A stretch of DNA of 64,000 nucleotides from positions 1 through 64,000 of the forward strand of contig NZ_CP034073.1 of the NCBI RefSeq assembly GCF_003855155.1, given 5' to 3'. The position numbers and the translations under genes are program-made. The stretch comes from Shewanella psychromarinicola (GTDB lineage Bacteria; Pseudomonadota; Gammaproteobacteria; Enterobacterales; Shewanellaceae). How positions within the stretch are numbered: the first letter of the stretch is position 1; every line of letters starts with the position of its first letter. The notes under the pieces were generated by a model. That model was not told where the DNA came from and did not search any database. It was given only the letters and a program-made list of their open reading frames with translations. Shown in pieces: positions 60,920 through 64,000 of the stretch.

Positions 60920-61765
60920 ATGATTGCTGATAAGACCGAATACCATATTGATATAACAGAGCATGGTACTGATGCCATTAATTTGCTGGCGCAAACCAGT
61001 GGCTTAAGCAAACAAGTGTTAAAAGGTGCCATGCAAAAAGGTGCCATTTGGCACAGTCATGGCAAGCAAACCAATCGTATTCGACGCGCAAAAAAGCCTC
61101 TGCAGCCCGGTGACAAACTACACCTTTATTACAATCAATACATTTTAGACGAACAGGTGGCACCGGCAGAGTTACTGTTTGATGAAGGTGAGTACAGCAT
61201 TTGGTACAAGCCTTATGGTATGCGTTGCCAAGGCTCAAAGTGGAGCGACCACAGCACCATTAATCGCTACGCAGAGTTGCATTTACAACCGCAACGTAAT
61301 GCCTTTATTATCCATCGCCTTGACCGCGCAGCAACCGGTTTATTGCTGCTTGGTCACAGTAAAAAAACCACCGCTGCTATCACTCAGTTATTTCAAAGCC
61401 GCGCACTGGAAAAATATTATCAAGTGATTGTCGAAGGCGAGTTTCCTAGCCAACCCATTAGCATTGATAGCCCAGTCGATAATAAACCAGCACTGTCACA
61501 TGCGACTCGTCTGGTCCATAATCCAGTGCTTAATCAATCAAAGGTGCAGGTAAAAATAGACACTGGCCGTAAACATCAAATTCGTATTCACATGGCTAGC
61601 CTTGGTCATCCCGTGGTGGGGGATCGTTTACATGGTCATGGTGACGAGCATTCACCTGATCTGGCACTGACATCGTGTTTTTTTCGCTTTGTTTGCCCAG
61701 TCAGTAACACCCTAAAAACCTTTGAATTACCAGAGCATTACCGTCCAGCGTTTATCGTCACCTAA
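60920..61765 (+). CDS. RluA-family pseudouridine synthase
   Basis: 281 residues. An S4-like N-terminus (SGLSKQVLKGAMQKGAIWHS, then RRAKKPLQPGDKLHLYY) is followed by the catalytic domain with HRLDRAATGLLLLGHSKKTT, in which Asp is the nucleophile, YQVIVEGEF, and the C-terminal TGRKHQIRIHMASLGHPVVG. It isomerises uridine in rRNA or tRNA; the target cannot be named. The next gene, a DUF2057 protein, starts 62 bases later and could be cotranscribed. Confidence 0.9.
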   Translation: MIADKTEYHIDITEHGTDAINLLAQTSGLSKQVLKGAMQKGAIWHSHGKQTNRIRRAKKPLQPGDKLHLYYNQYILDEQVAPAELLFDEGEYSIWYKPYGMRCQGSKWSDHSTINRYAELHLQPQRNAFIIHRLDRAATGLLLLGHSKKTTAAITQLFQSRALEKYYQVIVEGEFPSQPISIDSPVDNKPALSHATRLVHNPVLNQSKVQVKIDTGRKHQIRIHMASLGHPVVGDRLHGHGDEHSPDLALTSCFFRFVCPVSNTLKTFELPEHYRPAFIVT

Positions 61766-61827
61766 GCAATAGCAATGTGATTCATAACCACAATCATTGT
61801 TCATCAACAGTCATGGAACCACACACT

Positions 61828-62502
61828 ATGCGTCACATTATCATGTTACTTTGCCTTACTTGCAGCCAATGGAGCATAGCCGCCAGTTTACAACTGCCCG
61901 ACAGTACTGAAACGGTATTAGTTAACGGTAAGGCCTCTGAGCAATCTAGCGTGAAACTCGACTTAACCCTGCCTGATGGCATGCAACAAATAGCCTTTCG
62001 CTATCAAGCCCATTACCGCGATAATGGCCGTCAAGATAACTTTATCTCTGACGTCGTTATCTTACGCTTTCAGGCCGAAGAACAAACCTATCAGTTAACC
62101 CTTCCGGCCATTAACTCAGCCTCAGACGCCAAGCAATTTAATGCTCAACCCGCTTTAGGGTTAATTGATCAAACAGGCAAAACCATGGCGTTTACCCAAG
62201 ATAAACTGATGAAATCTGGCTTGCAAATTGGACGAGATTTTGCCCAAGAAAATGCTCAGTATAATGACTCTGATGCCATAGCCGCTATCGCACCTAATAC
62301 AGCCATAATCAGAAGATTAGCAACAGCAGCCATGGCAATAGCAAGCGAACAGGGCACCCAAGTAATGAGCAATTCCGCAGTTCCATTGGTTAAAAAGCCT
62401 GAAGATATAACCCAAGCAGAAGTCAGTAGAATGCTAGATTATTGGTATCAAAAAGCGAATAACCACACCCAAGCCGAGTTTAAAGCTAAAATAAATCAAT
62501 AA
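61828..62502 (+). CDS. DUF2057 (YccT-like) exported protein
   Basis: 224 residues from ATG 61828. An earlier GTG at 61777 gives an N-terminal extension that would spoil the signal peptide. Residues 1-18 form a signal peptide (MRHIIMLLCLTCSQWSIAAS). The mature part starts LQLPDSTETVLVNGKASEQS, the pattern of the DUF2057 family, and continues with beta-rich QQIAFRYQAHYRDNG. Function unknown. The C-terminal part is more helical (AEVSRMLDYWYQKANNHTQA). Confidence 0.85.
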   Translation: MRHIIMLLCLTCSQWSIAASLQLPDSTETVLVNGKASEQSSVKLDLTLPDGMQQIAFRYQAHYRDNGRQDNFISDVVILRFQAEEQTYQLTLPAINSASDAKQFNAQPALGLIDQTGKTMAFTQDKLMKSGLQIGRDFAQENAQYNDSDAIAAIAPNTAIIRRLATAAMAIASEQGTQVMSNSAVPLVKKPEDITQAEVSRMLDYWYQKANNHTQAEFKAKINQ

Positions 62503-62526
62503 TGATAGATTGTTATAAATCGAGTG

Positions 62527-62629
62527 TTGAATTTAGATAGCTTGAATTTAGATAGCTTGAATTTGATAGCTTGAATTTGATAGCTTGAGTTTAGATAGCT
62601 TGAGTTTAGATAGCTTGAGTTTAGATAGC
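62527..62629. repeat. 15/14-bp tandem repeat, seven copies
   Basis: Seven units of TTGAATTTAGATAGC, with two copies shortened by one A to 14 bases and the last three carrying TTGAG. Total 103 bases, starting 25 bases after the DUF2057 stop. Confidence 0.92.
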
Positions 62630-62882
62630 CGCAAACATATCGATGATAATCGATTGGTTAGGAAATATATCGAAATGTTATTGGTGCTAATGTCAAAAAT
62701 TAGCATCAGCCTGTAGTTAAAGAATTAAAAAACGAATATCCGCTTTATCGAATTAAGCCACAAGGTAATAATTGAGAATAATGACTGCATTGTCGGAATC
62801 GCTGCCGTTGGTTACCCCAGCGCTAAAGTCAGTAAGATACTTTGAAGCCCCCTTATGTGGATATATCCTCAAGAGTATTTAG

Positions 62883-62934
62883 AATCAATTAAGACAATCA
62901 ATTAAGATAATCAATTAAAAAAATCAATTAAGAT
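62883..62934. repeat. 13-bp tandem repeat, four copies
   Basis: AATCAATTAAGAT repeated four times with small changes. The rest of 62630-63292 is gene-free and AT-rich and holds the nhaR promoter region. Confidence 0.85.
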
Positions 62935-63292
62935 AATCACCTAGGCTTGCTTACATACCATATCTCCAGCTTTAGACACGCTTAATTATCTAATAAATAG
63001 TCAGTCGACTTTGTAGACCTCTTTTATATCGATTATTTATAGAAAAAAATAGTCCACGGTTAGCCACATGGTCACTGTTTTTTTCTTCAAATTTACAACA
63101 TACATTTTATCAACATTCATGTTCTACAAAATACATTTAGGCTCATCGTCTTGGCTGGTGAACTTTTGCTATCGATTCATTTCAATGAATTAAAATCATG
63201 TCTATTTTGTTATTGAGTTGTTAAATTGATAATATCCTTGTCATCGCACTGCTATACTCTAATTTACACGATTAAAAGCCTTGAGGTACTCT

Positions 63293-64000
63293 TTGTCCGA
63301 GCTAATTAACTATAAGCATTTGCGTTACTTCTGGGCTGTTGCACATGAAGGAAGCATAGCCAAGGCAAGTAAAAGCTTACATATCACACCCCATACTATT
63401 AGCGGACAACTCTCTTTATTAGAGGCTCGCATGGGCTGCGCATTGTTTGAAAAACAAGGGCGAAACTTGGTTTTAACGGAACCCGGTAGAACAGCGCTGA
63501 AATACGCTGATGACATTTTCAAATTAGGTCATGAACTCAGTAGTGTAATGCGAAGTTCTGCTTCATGTAACCAGACTGATTTTATGGTCGGTGTGGCAAG
63601 CTCTTTACCTAAAACGATTGTATGTAAAATTATTGAGCCCGCATTTCTCATACCTGATGGCATCAACCTGATAAGTACAGAGGGCCCGGTTTCAGGACTA
63701 TTGGCTGATCTATCCATGCACAAATTGGACATGGTTATCAGTGATGCGCCGACTAACACAACCCAGGGAACCAGCGTTTTTAATCATTACCTTGGTGAGT
63801 CTGGATTAACCTTTTTTGGGGTTCCTGAACTCAAAAAACGATTAGCACCGAGCTTTCCAAAATCGCTTCATCATGCTCCAATTTTATTGCCTACAGAACA
63901 ATTTGGAATACGGCAGTTATTTGATCAGTGGATTCATAGCCAAAAAATATTTCCTGATGTCGTGGGCCAATTTGATGACAGTGCCTTAATAAAGTCATTT
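63293..64000 (+). CDS. nhaR: NhaR, LysR-type regulator (partial, runs off window)
   Basis: 236 codons to the window end. The start is TTG 63293 with GAGG seven bases upstream. The N-terminus reads SELINYKHLRYFWAVAHEGS and continues IAKASKSLHITPHTISGQLS, LLEARMGCALFEKQGRNLVL: the signature of NhaR, which in E. coli activates the Na+/H+ antiporter nhaA in response to Na+. The effector domain follows (GVASSLPKTIVCKIIEPAFL). nhaA is not in the window. The symbol is by similarity of the N-terminus; full-length confirmation needs the rest of the gene. Confidence 0.87.
   Translation, partial: MSELINYKHLRYFWAVAHEGSIAKASKSLHITPHTISGQLSLLEARMGCALFEKQGRNLVLTEPGRTALKYADDIFKLGHELSSVMRSSASCNQTDFMVGVASSLPKTIVCKIIEPAFLIPDGINLISTEGPVSGLLADLSMHKLDMVISDAPTNTTQGTSVFNHYLGESGLTFFGVPELKKRLAPSFPKSLHHAPILLPTEQFGIRQLFDQWIHSQKIFPDVVGQFDDSALIKSF

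Overview
The window looks like chromosomal DNA of a marine gammaproteobacterium, most probably Shewanella. The evidence is modest GC, many small conserved families typical of that group (YehS/DUF1456, DUF3622, TIGR03899-like, a DP-EP-like protein), several GGDEF signalling proteins, a Fur-type iron operon and a B12-riboswitch TonB receptor. A cold-adapted member of the S. frigidimarina/livingstonensis type is my guess and was not tested. I see no rRNA, tRNA, CRISPR array, prophage or intact transposase.

Layout. 0-5 kb: a decayed PH-domain gene, an Nramp-like transporter without the usual metal-site residues, a large CTAG/hairpin tandem array, yehS and malic enzyme maeA. 5-9.8 kb: a conserved small gene, a MITE-like element, a TPR-GGDEF protein, queG and dodecin. 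10-17.5 kb: metE/metR back to back with MetJ- and MetR-type sites, an HDOD protein, and a cobalamin-riboswitch TonB receptor. 17.6-24.4 kb: DUF3622, rRNA hydroxylase rlhA, a phosphoribosyltransferase, a DnaJ-related protein, a DsbA-like protein, a second MITE-like element, and hemG with a cytochrome b561-like gene. 24.5-30.3 kb: a Fur-box operon (porin, imelysin, di-haem DUF1111 protein) divergent from a broken MFS gene. 30.3-38 kb: TIGR03899/PilZ, GST, DJ-1-like and curA genes with a divergent MarR/OhrR regulator, a PAS-GGDEF protein and a ketopantoate reductase-like gene.

38.1-42.7 kb is the most unusual part. A 1099-residue protein combines a CadC-type winged helix, an nSTAND NTPase, a membrane segment and a TPR-like tail. 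It is followed by a DP-EP-like protein and a 60-residue secreted microprotein, and the stretch contains five unrelated tandem repeats. 43-50 kb: a third GGDEF protein, an alkane hydroxylase-like AlkB with its 2Fe-2S ferredoxin and a divergent AraC regulator, a class II aldolase with a divergent LysR regulator, and a SIMPL protein. 50.5-57.6 kb: a giant formate dehydrogenase fused to a GltD-like flavin/NAD(P)H module, a second CTAG array, then SulP plus tandem Usp. 58-64 kb: small and decayed genes, a sulfotransferase, an Lgt that reads like the Bacteroidota type, an RluA-family pseudouridine synthase, a DUF2057 protein, and nhaR, which runs off the window end.

How it fits together. Methionine synthesis without B12 (MetE) lies near a B12 importer. 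Iron uptake is grouped under one Fur box. Redox and xenobiotic genes (GST, DJ-1-like, CurA) are grouped around a thiol-type MarR regulator. A repeat family with conserved CTAG feet and covarying hairpin stems occurs at four loci (1.8, 5.8, 23.1 and 54.8-55.2 kb); I consider it the most informative undescribed structure here.
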